From JANXVR01 sp034667405 (GTDB lineage: Bacteria > Actinomycetota > UBA4738 > HRBIN12), in the NCBI GenBank assembly GCA_034667405.1, contig JAXDJX010000002.1, positions 62,001 to 126,000 on the forward strand: a stretch of 64,000 nt of DNA. The letters are read 5' to 3'. Position 1 is the stretch's first letter. Every line of letters starts with the position of its first letter. Made by a program: the position numbers and the translations under genes. Of the stretch, positions 15,316 through 24,107 are shown piece after piece. Below the pieces are notes generated by a model that worked only from the letters and a program-made list of their open reading frames with translations, did no database searches and had not been told where the DNA came from.

Positions 15316-17099
15316 GCGCGCTGACCCTTCTGGTACGCCCGGATCATGGCGGTGTATCCGGGCACGGTGGCGAGCAGTTCGTCGTGGCTGCCGCTCGCGA
15401 GCACCTTGCCGTCCTCGACGTAGACAACGCGGTCGGCCAGACGGATCGTGGAGAGCCGGTACGCGACCACCACCAAGGTGGTTGCGAGCGCGCTGCGGAG
15501 CGCGCCGAGGATCTGGGCTTCGATGGTCGGGTCGACGGCGCTGGTGGCGTCGTCGAGGATCATGATCCGGGGATGGCGAACCAACGCCCGCGCCAGCGCG
15601 ATGCGCTGGCGCTGCCCACCGCTCAGGGTGTGGCCGCGTTCGCCGACGACGGTGTCGAACCCGTGCGGGAGCGACCGGATGAATCGATCCGCCTGCGCCA
15701 TGACCGCAGCACGTTCGACCTCCTCATCGCTGACGCCGGTGTCCAGGGCGATGTTGTCGCGGATACTCTCCGCGAACAGGAAGCTCTCCTGGAAGACCAT
15801 CGCGGTCGCGTCGCGGAGTGCCTGCGGATCGGCCCGACGGAGATCGACCCCGCCCACCCGGACGTCGCCCTGCTCCGGGTCGTCCAACCGGACCATCAGC
15901 TGCGTGAGGGTCGACTTGCCCACGCCCGTCGGGCCCACCACGGCCACGGCTTCGTCCGGCGCGATGCTGAGCGACACCCCGTTGAGCACGGGCTGTTCCT
16001 CACCGAACGAATAGACGACGTCGCGGAGTTCGATCCCCAGTGGTCCCTCGGGCAGCGGCAACGGGTCCACCGGCGGTTCGACCTTGATCTGCGCCTCGAA
16101 AACCTGTTCCAGCCGTGCATATCCGACCACCGCGCGAGGAAGCTCCGAGAGGATCCACCCGACGAACCGCATCGGCCACGCCAGCAGACCGAACAGGGTG
16201 ACGAACGCCACCAGGTCGCCCACGCTGACCGCGCCGGTGGAAACCCTCCACGAGCCCACGCCCAGGAGGAACACCGTGCCTAGGGTCGGCAGCGACTCGA
16301 GCGCCGGTTCGAATCCCGCCCGGATGAATCCGGCCTCGACGCGTTCCTTGCGAAGCTCTCCGGCTTTGACGGCGAGGCGCTGTGTCTCGGCGTCCTCCCG
16401 TCCCAGCGTCTTCACGATGAGGGCACCGTCGATGGATTCGTGGGCGACCGCGCTCACCTCGCCGATCTTCTCCTGCGCCCGGCGCGCCGGTCCCTCCATC
16501 CGCTTGGCGAAGTTGCGGTTGAGCAACGCCAGCGTCGGGAAGAGGAAGAACCCGATGAGCGCCAGGAACGGGTCGGTGACCAGCAACGCGATCATCGCGA
16601 ACAGCGTGAGGAACAACACCCCCACGGCGAACGGAACGGGGTGCAAGACGTCGACGGCAGCTTCCACGTCGGCCTCCATGTGCGCGAGGAGTTCGCCCGT
16701 CGGTTGTTCGCGGTGGTAGGCGAGGCTCAACTCCCGGTACCGGTCAGAGACGCGTGTGCGCAGCGTGGCCATGACGGCGCTTCCGCTCATCCCGCTGTAG
16801 TAGCGCCGGACCATGATCCCGAGCGCCCGCAACGATCCGGCGACCATGATGGCGAGCACTCCCAGCCAGATCCGGCCCCACGTGACCCCTCGAGGCTGGA
16901 AGGCCGGCCGCAGGATCTCGTCCGTCACCCGTCCCAGCACGGCGGTGAGTCCGATCGACGCCACCGCGAAGAGGAACGCGCCGCCGACCGAGATCATGAA
17001 GGGCTTCGGGTGCGCGCGAACATAGGATGCGATGAGACGCACCCCTCGAGAGAACAGCCCGCCTTCGGGCTGGACGGCCTGGGTTCGCAAGGTCTGCAT
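15312..17099 (-). CDS. ABC exporter half-transporter A (degenerate Walker B, canonical signature)
   Basis: The 595-residue partner has six membrane helices (about residues 25-320) and an ATPase domain with Walker A GPTGVGKST (Lys395), a perfect LSGGQ signature (492-496), and Walker B IMILDDATSAVD in which the catalytic Glu is Asp517. This subunit therefore contributes the weak catalytic base and the good signature. It is the first gene of the exporter/acylase operon. I chose the ATG at 17099 because GAGGGAG lies 5 bases upstream; an in-frame ATG 111 bases further upstream has no ribosome site and would add an unlikely extension. Confidence 0.9.
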   Translation of the reverse strand: MQTLRTQAVQPEGGLFSRGVRLIASYVRAHPKPFMISVGGAFLFAVASIGLTAVLGRVTDEILRPAFQPRGVTWGRIWLGVLAIMVAGSLRALGIMVRRYYSGMSGSAVMATLRTRVSDRYRELSLAYHREQPTGELLAHMEADVEAAVDVLHPVPFAVGVLFLTLFAMIALLVTDPFLALIGFFLFPTLALLNRNFAKRMEGPARRAQEKIGEVSAVAHESIDGALIVKTLGREDAETQRLAVKAGELRKERVEAGFIRAGFEPALESLPTLGTVFLLGVGSWRVSTGAVSVGDLVAFVTLFGLLAWPMRFVGWILSELPRAVVGYARLEQVFEAQIKVEPPVDPLPLPEGPLGIELRDVVYSFGEEQPVLNGVSLSIAPDEAVAVVGPTGVGKSTLTQLMVRLDDPEQGDVRVGGVDLRRADPQALRDATAMVFQESFLFAESIRDNIALDTGVSDEEVERAAVMAQADRFIRSLPHGFDTVVGERGHTLSGGQRQRIALARALVRHPRIMILDDATSAVDPTIEAQILGALRSALATTLVVVAYRLSTIRLADRVVYVEDGKVLASGSHDELLATVPGYTAMIRAYQKGQRA

Positions 17100-17184
17100 G
17101 GAGACTCCCTCTTGGTCAAGGCATCCTACGAGCGCAGCCCACAACCGGTTGCCCCGACGGCGTCCCCACTGGGAGGATGCGCTC
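17100..17184. promoter_or_regulatory. Divergent promoter region between the ABC operon and the acyl-CoA synthetase gene
   Basis: The 85-base gap must hold both promoters. On the minus strand TAGGAT (17123-17128) could be the -10 of the ABC operon, giving a short leader with the GAGGGAG ribosome site. On the plus strand only the GGGAGG ribosome site before 17185 is clear. Confidence 0.35.
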
Positions 17185-18903
17185 ATGACCGACCACCGAC
17201 CATGGTTCACGACCTGGCGCGAGGGCGTACCGAAGACGCTCGAGCCCTACCCCGATGTCTCGCTCTTCTCGCTCTTGGCCGACGCCGCCGCAGCGTTCCC
17301 GGAAAGCCCTGCGCTCGCGTTCTTCGGTAAGCACATCAGCTACCGAGCCCTCCTCGCCGAGGTCGAGCGTTTCTCCGCCGTGCTCGCCGGACTCGGCGTG
17401 AAGAAAGGCGACCGGGTCGGCCTCCTTCTCCCCAACTGCCCCCAATACGTCATCGCCTACTACGCCGCCGTCCGGCTCGGTGCCGTGGCGGTCGGCAACA
17501 ACCCGCTGTACACGGCCCGGGAACTCACCCACCAGGTGAAGGACAGCGCCCCGCACGTGATGGTGATCTTGGATCAGCTCTATCCGCAATGGGCCGCCGT
17601 CGCGACCGAGTCCAAGGTGCCGCGGGTCGTGGTCACGAAACTCACCGACTACATGAAGTTCCCTCTCAATGTGCTCGCACCCATCAAGTTCAAGAAGGAC
17701 GCGAAACACGAAGGCAAACCATGGCCACCGATCCCCGCAGGGACGCCCGTTCAGCGGTGGAAGGCGTTGATGAAGGCGGCGGGCACCGCCCCACCGGTCT
17801 CGGTTGTGGATGCGCACCGCGATCCCGCGGTGTTCGTCTATACGGGTGGCACCACCGGGGTCAGTAAAGGCGCGATGCTCAGCCACCACAACATCGTGTC
17901 TAACGTGCTGCAGGTCGCGCCCTGCATCACCGGCTTCGAACGCGGGAACGACGGGGTCATGTGCATCCTTCCGTTCTTCCATTCGTTCGGGATGGTGGCG
18001 ATGAACTTCGGGATCAGTCAGGCCGGGAAACTCGTCATGATCCCGCGGTTCGAACTTGGGATGGCGCTGAAAGCCATGTCGAAGGAGCGACCCTCGTTCT
18101 TCCCGGGCGTCCCGCGGTTGTTCGTCGCGCTGAACGAAGCACCGGACATTGCGAAGTACGACTTGAAGTCGGTGAAAGCGTCCATCTCGGGTGCCGCTCC
18201 GTTGCCCGCCGCCGTCTCCCACAAGTTCAACGAGGTCACCGGAGGGGCCAAGCTGGTTGAGGGCTACGGTCTCACGGAGTGTTCGCCGGTCACCCACGTG
18301 AACCCGTTCACGGCGCCCCATCACGGCACGATCGGCATCCCGCTCCCCGACACCGATTGCAAGATCGTGCATCTGGACGATCCCGACCGGGAGGTGCCGA
18401 TCGGCGAACGCGGCGAACTCTGCATCAAGGGTCCGCAGGTCATGCTCGGCTATTGGGGGAAGCCCGAAGCCACGGCGGAGATGATCCGTAACGGCTGGCT
18501 GCACACCGGCGACATCGCGGTGATGGACGCCGAAGGGTTCTTCCAAATCGTCGACCGGATGAAGGACATGATTTTGGTCTCCGGGTTCAACGTGTACCCG
18601 ACCGAGGTCGAAGAGGTCCTGAACGGCCACCCGAAGGTGCAGAAGGTCTGCGTCGTGGGCCTCCCCGACGACACCACGGGGGAACGCGTGAAGGCCTACA
18701 TCGTGACGGTGCCGGGAGAGCAACTCACGGCGGAGGAGCTGAACGCGTGGAGCCGAGATCCCGAGCAAGGGCTGGCCGGCTACCGCGTGCCGAAGGAATG
18801 GGAGTTCCGCGACTCTCTGCCCGAGACGTTGATCGGAAAGGTGCTCCGCCGCGTCCTGCAGGAGGAGGAGCGGCAGAAGACCGCGGCATCCACGCCGTCA
18901 TGA
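17185..18903 (+). CDS. Long-chain fatty-acid-CoA ligase (AMP-binding enzyme)
   Basis: The 572-residue enzyme belongs to the acyl-adenylate-forming superfamily and should activate a fatty or related acid to its CoA thioester via acyl-AMP. Visible motifs are the phosphate loop YTGGTTGVSKG (from Tyr219), GYGLTECSP, GELCIKGPQVMLGYW, the ATP-binding Asp and Arg in GWLHTGDIAVMD and IVDRMKDMI, the hinge SGFNVYPTEVEE, and the catalytic Lys552 in IGKVLRR. Length is typical for FadD-type ligases. The ATG at 17185 follows GGGAGG by 8 bases. The stop overlaps the start of the acetyltransferase gene (ATGA). Confidence 0.92.
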   Translation: MTDHRPWFTTWREGVPKTLEPYPDVSLFSLLADAAAAFPESPALAFFGKHISYRALLAEVERFSAVLAGLGVKKGDRVGLLLPNCPQYVIAYYAAVRLGAVAVGNNPLYTARELTHQVKDSAPHVMVILDQLYPQWAAVATESKVPRVVVTKLTDYMKFPLNVLAPIKFKKDAKHEGKPWPPIPAGTPVQRWKALMKAAGTAPPVSVVDAHRDPAVFVYTGGTTGVSKGAMLSHHNIVSNVLQVAPCITGFERGNDGVMCILPFFHSFGMVAMNFGISQAGKLVMIPRFELGMALKAMSKERPSFFPGVPRLFVALNEAPDIAKYDLKSVKASISGAAPLPAAVSHKFNEVTGGAKLVEGYGLTECSPVTHVNPFTAPHHGTIGIPLPDTDCKIVHLDDPDREVPIGERGELCIKGPQVMLGYWGKPEATAEMIRNGWLHTGDIAVMDAEGFFQIVDRMKDMILVSGFNVYPTEVEEVLNGHPKVQKVCVVGLPDDTTGERVKAYIVTVPGEQLTAEELNAWSRDPEQGLAGYRVPKEWEFRDSLPETLIGKVLRRVLQEEERQKTAASTPS

Positions 18904-19439
18904 GCCGGCCGTTCTTGGACCTCGATGACGGCGTCGAACTCCGTTCGTGGTCCCTCGACGATGCGCCGGAGATCTACGCCGTCGTGAACGCCAACCGCGA
19001 GCATCTCCGCGCGTGGCTCCATTGGGTGGACCCAACTACGGGACCGGTGCAGATCGCGGAGTTCATCGAGATGTCACGCCGCCGCGACGACGCGCGAGAG
19101 GGGAATGGCATCTACCTGGATGGCGTGCTGGTCGGTTCCGCTGGTTTGTCGTGGACCACCGCGGACATGCAAGGCGAGATCGGGTATTGGCTGAGGGCCG
19201 ACGCGCAGGGAAAGGGGTTGGTCACGAAGGCGGCCCGCGCCCTGACGACCTATGGCTTCCAGGAGGTTGGTCTTCACCGGATGACCATCAAGGCGGCTGT
19301 TCACAACGACCGGAGCCGCGCGGTCGCCGAGCGGCTGGGATACGTGAACGAGGGCGTCCTGCGCGAAGGAGGGATCACCGGTCTGGGTCGCGTCGATCTG
19401 GTGATGTACGGACTCATCGTCCACGAGTGGACCCCTTGA
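18900..19439 (+). CDS. GNAT acetyltransferase, RimJ/RimL type
   Basis: The 179-residue protein has the GNAT fold of the RimJ/RimL group: ELRSWSLDDAPEIYAVVNAN at the start, GEIGYWLRADAQGKGLVTKA as the beta4-alpha3 acetyl-CoA loop (Q-G-K-G in place of the usual R/Q-x-x-G-x-G/A), and HNDRSRAVAERLGYVNEG near the end. Such enzymes acetylate N-termini of ribosomal proteins or small amines. The ATG overlaps the ligase stop by 4 bases, so the two are one transcription unit, though a shared pathway is not evident. Confidence 0.85.
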   Translation: MSRPFLDLDDGVELRSWSLDDAPEIYAVVNANREHLRAWLHWVDPTTGPVQIAEFIEMSRRRDDAREGNGIYLDGVLVGSAGLSWTTADMQGEIGYWLRADAQGKGLVTKAARALTTYGFQEVGLHRMTIKAAVHNDRSRAVAERLGYVNEGVLREGGITGLGRVDLVMYGLIVHEWTP

Positions 19440-19595
19440 ACCCTCGCCCGCTCGCCCCCCCACATACCTGTTCGCGGGTAGAAGAACGTACCTGTGAAAG
19501 CGTAGCTAGCGGCACGTAGTTCTCAAGAACTAGACACCATTTGCCGATGAGTAAGGCGACCGCTCCCCCCGGAGCGCTCTCTTCGGAGGCGAATG

Positions 19596-20762
19596 ATGGC
19601 ATTGCTCAAGCGTGTGTTCCTGACCGCTGTAACAACGGCAGCACTCCTGGTCCCCGGCATCGCCCAGGCTGCGAACTGGTCCCAGTTCCACGGGACCGCC
19701 GACCGGATCGGTGTCGCGGTAGGTGAAAGTCTCCTTGATCGTACGAACGTCGCCGGTCTGCACATCACGTGGAAGACGCGGACCGGTGCGTCGATCGAGG
19801 GTGTCAACTCGAGTCCCGCGGTGGTCCAAGGTGTCGTGTACATCGGCTCGGACGACAAGCGCATGTGGGCGCTCGACGAAACCACCGGTGCGCCGCTGTG
19901 GCGGTTCAAGACGGGTGGACAGATCCGTAGCTCGCCGGCCGTGGACGCAGGGATGGTCTTCTTCGGATCCGGCGATGGCAAGGTGTATGCCCTCGACGCC
20001 ACCACCGGCCAGAAGGTGTGGTCCTACAACACCGGCGGCAGCATCAGTGCCTCGCCGCTCGTGGTGAACGGGACGCTTTACATCGGGTCACGCAGCGGAG
20101 CGTTCGTCGCGTTGAACGAACTCACCGGCGTGAAGGTCTGGCAGCAGAACCCGTGGGCCGTCTGGCAGTCCGCGTCTTACGAGAACGGCATCGTCTACGT
20201 GGGCTCGGATAAGTCGAGCGTGCTGGCTTACGACGCCCTGACCGGCGTTCTCAAGTGGGAGCGGCCGCTCGGAACGCGGATCCGCTGTGCCCCTGCCATC
20301 GCCGACGGTCTCCTCTACGTCGGTACCGACAAGGGAACCGTGGTGGCGCTCAACGCCATCTCCGGCAAGATCGTGTGGAGTACCGCAGCGGTGGACGCCA
20401 GTGCGAACGCTGTCGTGAGAAGCGCTCCCGCCGTGGACAACGGTCTGGTCTTCGTGACCACCGGAGAAACCACGCCGATGGATGGACACACGGTGGCATT
20501 CGATGCGCTGACCGGGGCCAAGCTCTGGACGGCGCACATGGCCGACTATTCGACGTCGTCGCCGGCCGCAGTGAACGGCATGGTCTTCGTGGGCTCCTAC
20601 GATCACCGTCTCTACGCGTTCGACGAACGCGACGGGTCGCTCCTGTGGACACCGACATGGGCGGATTCCCTGCCACGCGGATTGAACTCCAGCCCCGCGG
20701 TTGCGAACGGTCACATCTACATCGGGTGCCGTGACGGCAGGGTCTACGCCTTCGGTATCTAG
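19596..20762 (+). CDS. Secreted PQQ-like beta-propeller repeat protein
   Basis: The 388-residue protein has a signal peptide (about residues 1-26, ending GIAQAAN) and then about seven WD-like PQQ repeats of 40-45 residues, each with the pattern 'SSPAV..G.VYIGS.D..vyALDa.TG...W'. It resembles BamB-like or quinoprotein propellers but has none of the extra domains of PQQ alcohol dehydrogenases, so it may be a binding scaffold rather than an enzyme. Two adjacent ATG codons (19593 and 19596) are possible; the second is preferred because GGAGG (19585-19589) is then 6 bases away rather than 3. The 153 bases between the acetyltransferase gene and this start show no other gene. Confidence 0.8.
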   Translation: MALLKRVFLTAVTTAALLVPGIAQAANWSQFHGTADRIGVAVGESLLDRTNVAGLHITWKTRTGASIEGVNSSPAVVQGVVYIGSDDKRMWALDETTGAPLWRFKTGGQIRSSPAVDAGMVFFGSGDGKVYALDATTGQKVWSYNTGGSISASPLVVNGTLYIGSRSGAFVALNELTGVKVWQQNPWAVWQSASYENGIVYVGSDKSSVLAYDALTGVLKWERPLGTRIRCAPAIADGLLYVGTDKGTVVALNAISGKIVWSTAAVDASANAVVRSAPAVDNGLVFVTTGETTPMDGHTVAFDALTGAKLWTAHMADYSTSSPAAVNGMVFVGSYDHRLYAFDERDGSLLWTPTWADSLPRGLNSSPAVANGHIYIGCRDGRVYAFGI

Positions 20763-20766
20763 CCGG

Positions 20767-21837
20767 TCACCGTTGCCGAACCGCCGCGTATCGGCGGCGG
20801 TGGAGCACGGCGGCGACGGCACCCGCAGGTAGTGGGAGCCAATACGACACCAGGCGGTACGCCAACACGGCGATGGACGCCACGGCAGCCGCCACGCCGG
20901 CCAACGCGAGGAGGCCGACCAGCCCCGCCTCGACGAACCCAAGTCCGCCGGGCGTGATCGGGATCATCCCGAGCACCATGGAGCCGGCGTACGCGAGCAA
21001 CACGAGCGTCGGGCGGGGGTGCGCGCCGACCGCCGTCAGCACGGCAAGTAACGCCAGGTAGTCGAACAACCAGTTCCCGAGTGATGCCAGGAAGGCGACC
21101 CACCACCGCTTGCCCAGGACGTCGACGACCGCATCGCGCTCCCTGATCAGCCGGTCCGGAAGGTCGCTCACCACGGGTGGATGATCACGGTCGTGTCCGG
21201 GCCGAACGTGATGCGTGATCCAGCCCACGGCTCGCCCCACCGCTCGCAACGACCCATCCGATCTGACCAGCACCACCCCGGCGGCGAACGCGACTATGAA
21301 CACGCCGAGACCCAACCACGCGGCCTGTGCCAACCCGTTGGGAACCGGGCGCCCCGCCACGAGGGCCGGCAGCGACAGCACCGGGAGCAGCAGCAAGGTG
21401 CCGGTCGAGATCAGTCCGGCAGCCGTGAGGCCGGCCGCCACCTGAGCGGGATCCACCCCGGACTGCACCAACATCCGGTACTGCACCGCTCCGCCGGCCG
21501 CACCCCCTCCGGGCACCACTCGGCTAACGGCGTTCCCGGTGAGATGCGCGGTGCCGACGCCGAACCAGCTCTTGGTCCGAAGGGCCAGGCGCTGCAAGGC
21601 CCACGCACTCAGGAAGCTCGCTGCCTCCAGCGCCAGCACGACCGGGAACCACGCGGGGTTGATCTTCAGCAGCTTCGGGAACGCGGAGAAGACGGCAAGC
21701 AAGCTCGGGGCCAAAATGTAGAGCGTCACCAGCGTGACCAGGAAGAAGACCAGACGGACGATCACCGCCCTGCGCAGGTTGCGCGGGAGCTGCGGCACGG
21801 CGGTTGGGTCGGTGGCGAGCGGTTCGCCCGGGGTCAT
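20767..21837 (-). CDS. Flippase-like integral membrane protein (lysylphosphatidylglycerol-synthase TM family)
   Basis: The 356-residue protein has about eight membrane helices and the marks of the UPF0104 / LPG-synthetase-TM family: NPAWFPVVLALEAASFLSAW, then GTAHLTGNAVSRVVPGGGAAGGAVQYRML, and near the end GMIPITPGGLGFVEAGLVGL. The GGxG...Y and PGGLGxxEA motifs are typical. Family members include flippases and AglD-like proteins linked to polyprenyl-sugar or lipid translocation. It converges with the beta-propeller gene, with only 4 bases between stops. The promoter hexamer TACGCT (21844-21849) ends 6 bases before the ATG. Confidence 0.8.
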   Translation of the reverse strand: MTPGEPLATDPTAVPQLPRNLRRAVIVRLVFFLVTLVTLYILAPSLLAVFSAFPKLLKINPAWFPVVLALEAASFLSAWALQRLALRTKSWFGVGTAHLTGNAVSRVVPGGGAAGGAVQYRMLVQSGVDPAQVAAGLTAAGLISTGTLLLLPVLSLPALVAGRPVPNGLAQAAWLGLGVFIVAFAAGVVLVRSDGSLRAVGRAVGWITHHVRPGHDRDHPPVVSDLPDRLIRERDAVVDVLGKRWWVAFLASLGNWLFDYLALLAVLTAVGAHPRPTLVLLAYAGSMVLGMIPITPGGLGFVEAGLVGLLALAGVAAAVASIAVLAYRLVSYWLPLPAGAVAAVLHRRRYAAVRQR

Positions 21838-21843
21838 CGCCCA

Positions 21844-21849
21844 AGCGTA
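21844..21849 (-). promoter_or_regulatory. Candidate -10 element (TACGCT), leaderless promoter of the flippase-like gene
   Basis: TACGCT on the minus strand is followed by 6 bases and the ATG at 21837. There is no ribosome binding site. The hexamer lies in the 28-base gap after cobA. Confidence 0.45.
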
Positions 21850-21865
21850 GCGGGAGCGCGACGAT

Positions 21866-22639
21866 TCAGTGGGTACGTGCGACGTTCAGCGAGCCGATCC
21901 AGGCGAGTTCGTGCGCCAGCGCTGCAACGTCTCCGACCACCAGCGTCGCGGGCGGTCCGATGACCGCTGCCGCCGCCAGGGCTGGAAGGTCGGTAAGGGT
22001 TCCGACCACGCTTCGCTGTTCGGGTGTGGCTGCCCATTGCACGATCGCAGCCGGCTGGTCCGCGGGGCGTCCGGCGGCGATGAGCGTCGCGCATGTCTCG
22101 GCGAGCTTGCCGACGGCCATGAGGACCACGAGCGTGTCGGTCGCCGTTGCCACCGACGCGAGATCCACGGTGTCGGCGCCGTGCGCGCCACCGGCGGTCG
22201 AGCCTGTCACCACGGCGAACGAGCGAGCCATGCCCCGGTGGGTAACCGGGATCCCGGCGTAGGCGGCTGCGGCGATCGCCGAAGAGACCCCTGGAACCAC
22301 CACGAACGGGACACCGGCGCGTACACACGCCAAGGCTTCCTCCCCTCCCCGTCCGAACACGAAGGGATCGCCCCCCTTCAACCGAACGACGGCCTTCCCT
22401 TCAAGCGCCAGGGACACGAGCAGTGTGTTGATGTCCTCCTGCCTCATGGCGGCCCCGCCCGGTTCCTTTCCGACGTAGATGCGCTCGGCCACCGACGGCG
22501 CCAAGGCAAGCAGTTCGGGCGCCGCCAGGCGGTCATAGACCACGACGTCCGCTTCGCCCAGGAGCCGCGCGCCTTTCAGGGTGATGAGCTCCGGGTCGCC
22601 CGGACCCGCCCCCACCAGCGCGACAACGCCGGCCCTCAT
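21866..22639 (-). CDS. cobA: Uroporphyrinogen-III C-methyltransferase
   Basis: The 257-residue enzyme uses two S-adenosylmethionine molecules to turn uroporphyrinogen III into precorrin-2, the branch point to siroheme and cobalamin. Conserved motifs are ALVGAGPGDPELITLKG at the N-terminus, VVYDRL, VRLKGGDPFVFGRGGEEA, VVPGVSSAIAAAAYAGIP and VTHRG. It is the last gene of the sulfur-assimilation operon and supplies siroheme for the sulfite reductase encoded upstream. Its ATG overlaps the preceding stop by 4 bases; a longer reading frame upstream is noise. Confidence 0.93.
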   Translation of the reverse strand: MRAGVVALVGAGPGDPELITLKGARLLGEADVVVYDRLAAPELLALAPSVAERIYVGKEPGGAAMRQEDINTLLVSLALEGKAVVRLKGGDPFVFGRGGEEALACVRAGVPFVVVPGVSSAIAAAAYAGIPVTHRGMARSFAVVTGSTAGGAHGADTVDLASVATATDTLVVLMAVGKLAETCATLIAAGRPADQPAAIVQWAATPEQRSVVGTLTDLPALAAAAVIGPPATLVVGDVAALAHELAWIGSLNVARTH

Positions 22640-23286
22640 ACCGTCACGTCCTGCAAGAGCCGCTCCCGCAATCGCCGCCGGAGTTCCTCTGCTCCACCCG
22701 AACGAACGAGCGCGGTGGCTTCGTCGAGGTCCAGGGCGGCCGACCACCGCTGTGCTCGGATGCCGAAGTCGGGGAGTAAGGGCATCGTTTCCTCTCGGAC
22801 CTCGCGCAGGATGACCAGCACGCCCGCCCACTCCTCCCCGAATTCGTTCTGGAGGTGTTCGCGCAGCTTCTTGGTGAGGGCCGGCGACGCACCGCCCGAG
22901 GAGATCGCCAGCACCAGTTCGCCTCTCCGCACGATCGAAGGCATCGCCCAGTCGCAGTTCGCGATGTCGTCGACGACGTTGATGAGGACGCCGCGCGACC
23001 GAGCCTCACGAGCCAGGCGGTCCCGTTCATCCTGCGACGGGGCCCAGCCGATGGACAGGGTGGCGTGATCGAGATCCGCAGGTTCCCACTCGCGTCGGAG
23101 CACGCGTACGGCGTACTTCCCCTCGAGGTCGGCCAGTGCCCCCTCGGGCGCGGTGGCGATGACCACGACCTCGGTGGCTCCCCCCGCGAGCAGGGCGTCT
23201 ACCTTCCCCTCGCGTACCGGCAGCGTTCCGATGACCACACATCGGTGTCCCGCAAGGTCCAGCGAGATCGGGAACGCGAACGGCAT
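22636..23286 (-). CDS. Precorrin-2 dehydrogenase / sirohydrochlorin ferrochelatase-like (Met8/SirC/CysG N-domain)
   Basis: The 216-residue protein matches the CysG N-terminal domain and Met8: a Rossmann start, NVVDDIANCDWAMPSIVRRG with the catalytic Asp region, and ISSGGASPALTKKLREHLQ. It should oxidise precorrin-2 to sirohydrochlorin and may insert iron. The dinucleotide-binding loop is unusual: families normally have GGGxVAxRK, whereas here it reads VIGTLPVREGK, so most of the glycines are lost. The Asp-containing and GGASP motifs are intact, so the gene is likely functional but its cofactor binding deserves a test. It overlaps APS reductase by 1 base and cobA by 4. Confidence 0.85.
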   Translation of the reverse strand: MPFAFPISLDLAGHRCVVIGTLPVREGKVDALLAGGATEVVVIATAPEGALADLEGKYAVRVLRREWEPADLDHATLSIGWAPSQDERDRLAREARSRGVLINVVDDIANCDWAMPSIVRRGELVLAISSGGASPALTKKLREHLQNEFGEEWAGVLVILREVREETMPLLPDFGIRAQRWSAALDLDEATALVRSGGAEELRRRLRERLLQDVTV

Positions 23287-24107
23287 CAGCGGATCTCCCC
23301 CGTGGAAGCCTTTTCCGCCTTCTCACTCTCGGACTTCGACCCGAGCAGCTGAACGCTGCAGTGGATCCCACACTCTTTGTTCGTGTTCTCCTCCCACCAC
23401 CAACGGCCTGCGCGCTCCGATTCGCCGGGGTCGACCGGCCGCGTGCACGGCGCGCACCCGATCGAGGCGTACCCGTGATCGAACAGCTCGTGGTAGGGGA
23501 CCTCGTTCTTGCGGACGTAGTCCCAGACCTCGTCGGCCGTCCAGTCGGCGAGGGGGTTCAGCTTCACGATGCCGCCGTGATCCGTATCAAGCTCGACCTT
23601 GGCGACGTTCTTGCGGCTGATCCACTGTTCGCGCCGGAGGCCGGCGACCCATGCGTCCAGGGTGGCGAGCTTGCGCTTCAGCGGTTCGACCTTGCGGATC
23701 TCGCAGCACGCCACCCGCAGGTCGACGCTTCGGTACATGAGGTTGGGTCCTTCGGTTGACACCAGCTTCGACACCGCCGCTGTGTCCGGGTACTCGAACT
23801 CCACCGCGATGCCGTACTTCTCGCGGATCTCCTCGAACAGTGCGTAGGTCTCAACGGGCAAGCGTCCGGTGTCCAGCGTGAACACCCGGACGTCGGGGTT
23901 GATACGCCACGCCATGTCGATGATGGCCATGCCGTCAACCCCGCCCGCGGCGCTGATGGCCATCCGCGGATGGAACCGGTCCAGCGCCCATTCCAGAAGT
24001 GCTTCCGCGTGCGTGTGCTCGAACCGCTCGGCGGCTTCGTGCACCCAGATCGTCTCCTCGTCGATGACGGGGAGGGTTGGCTCGTGGATGGGTTCGCGTT
24101 CGGCCAT
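23286..24107 (-). CDS. cysH: Assimilatory adenylyl-sulfate (APS) reductase
   Basis: The 273-residue enzyme reduces activated sulfate to sulfite. It has the extra cysteines of the [4Fe-4S] APS-reductase type: the pair Cys134-Cys135 (RVACCEIRK) and Cys218-x-x-Cys221 (GCAPCTRP), plus ECGIHC (246-250) with the catalytic C-terminal Cys that attacks the sulfate. This separates it from PAPS reductases, which lack the cluster. The ATG at 24107 shares one base with the stop of the zinc-ribbon gene (TGATG), and GGAGGTGATC just upstream is a near-perfect ribosome site; the GTG at 24110 is an alternative. Confidence 0.93.
   Translation of the reverse strand: MAEREPIHEPTLPVIDEETIWVHEAAERFEHTHAEALLEWALDRFHPRMAISAAGGVDGMAIIDMAWRINPDVRVFTLDTGRLPVETYALFEEIREKYGIAVEFEYPDTAAVSKLVSTEGPNLMYRSVDLRVACCEIRKVEPLKRKLATLDAWVAGLRREQWISRKNVAKVELDTDHGGIVKLNPLADWTADEVWDYVRKNEVPYHELFDHGYASIGCAPCTRPVDPGESERAGRWWWEENTNKECGIHCSVQLLGSKSESEKAEKASTGEIR

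Noticed and set aside
17116..18768. A 550-codon minus-strand frame opposite the acyl-CoA ligase
   Set aside because: The plus strand has every adenylate-forming-enzyme motif; the antisense frame is His/Arg/Asp-rich shadow sequence.
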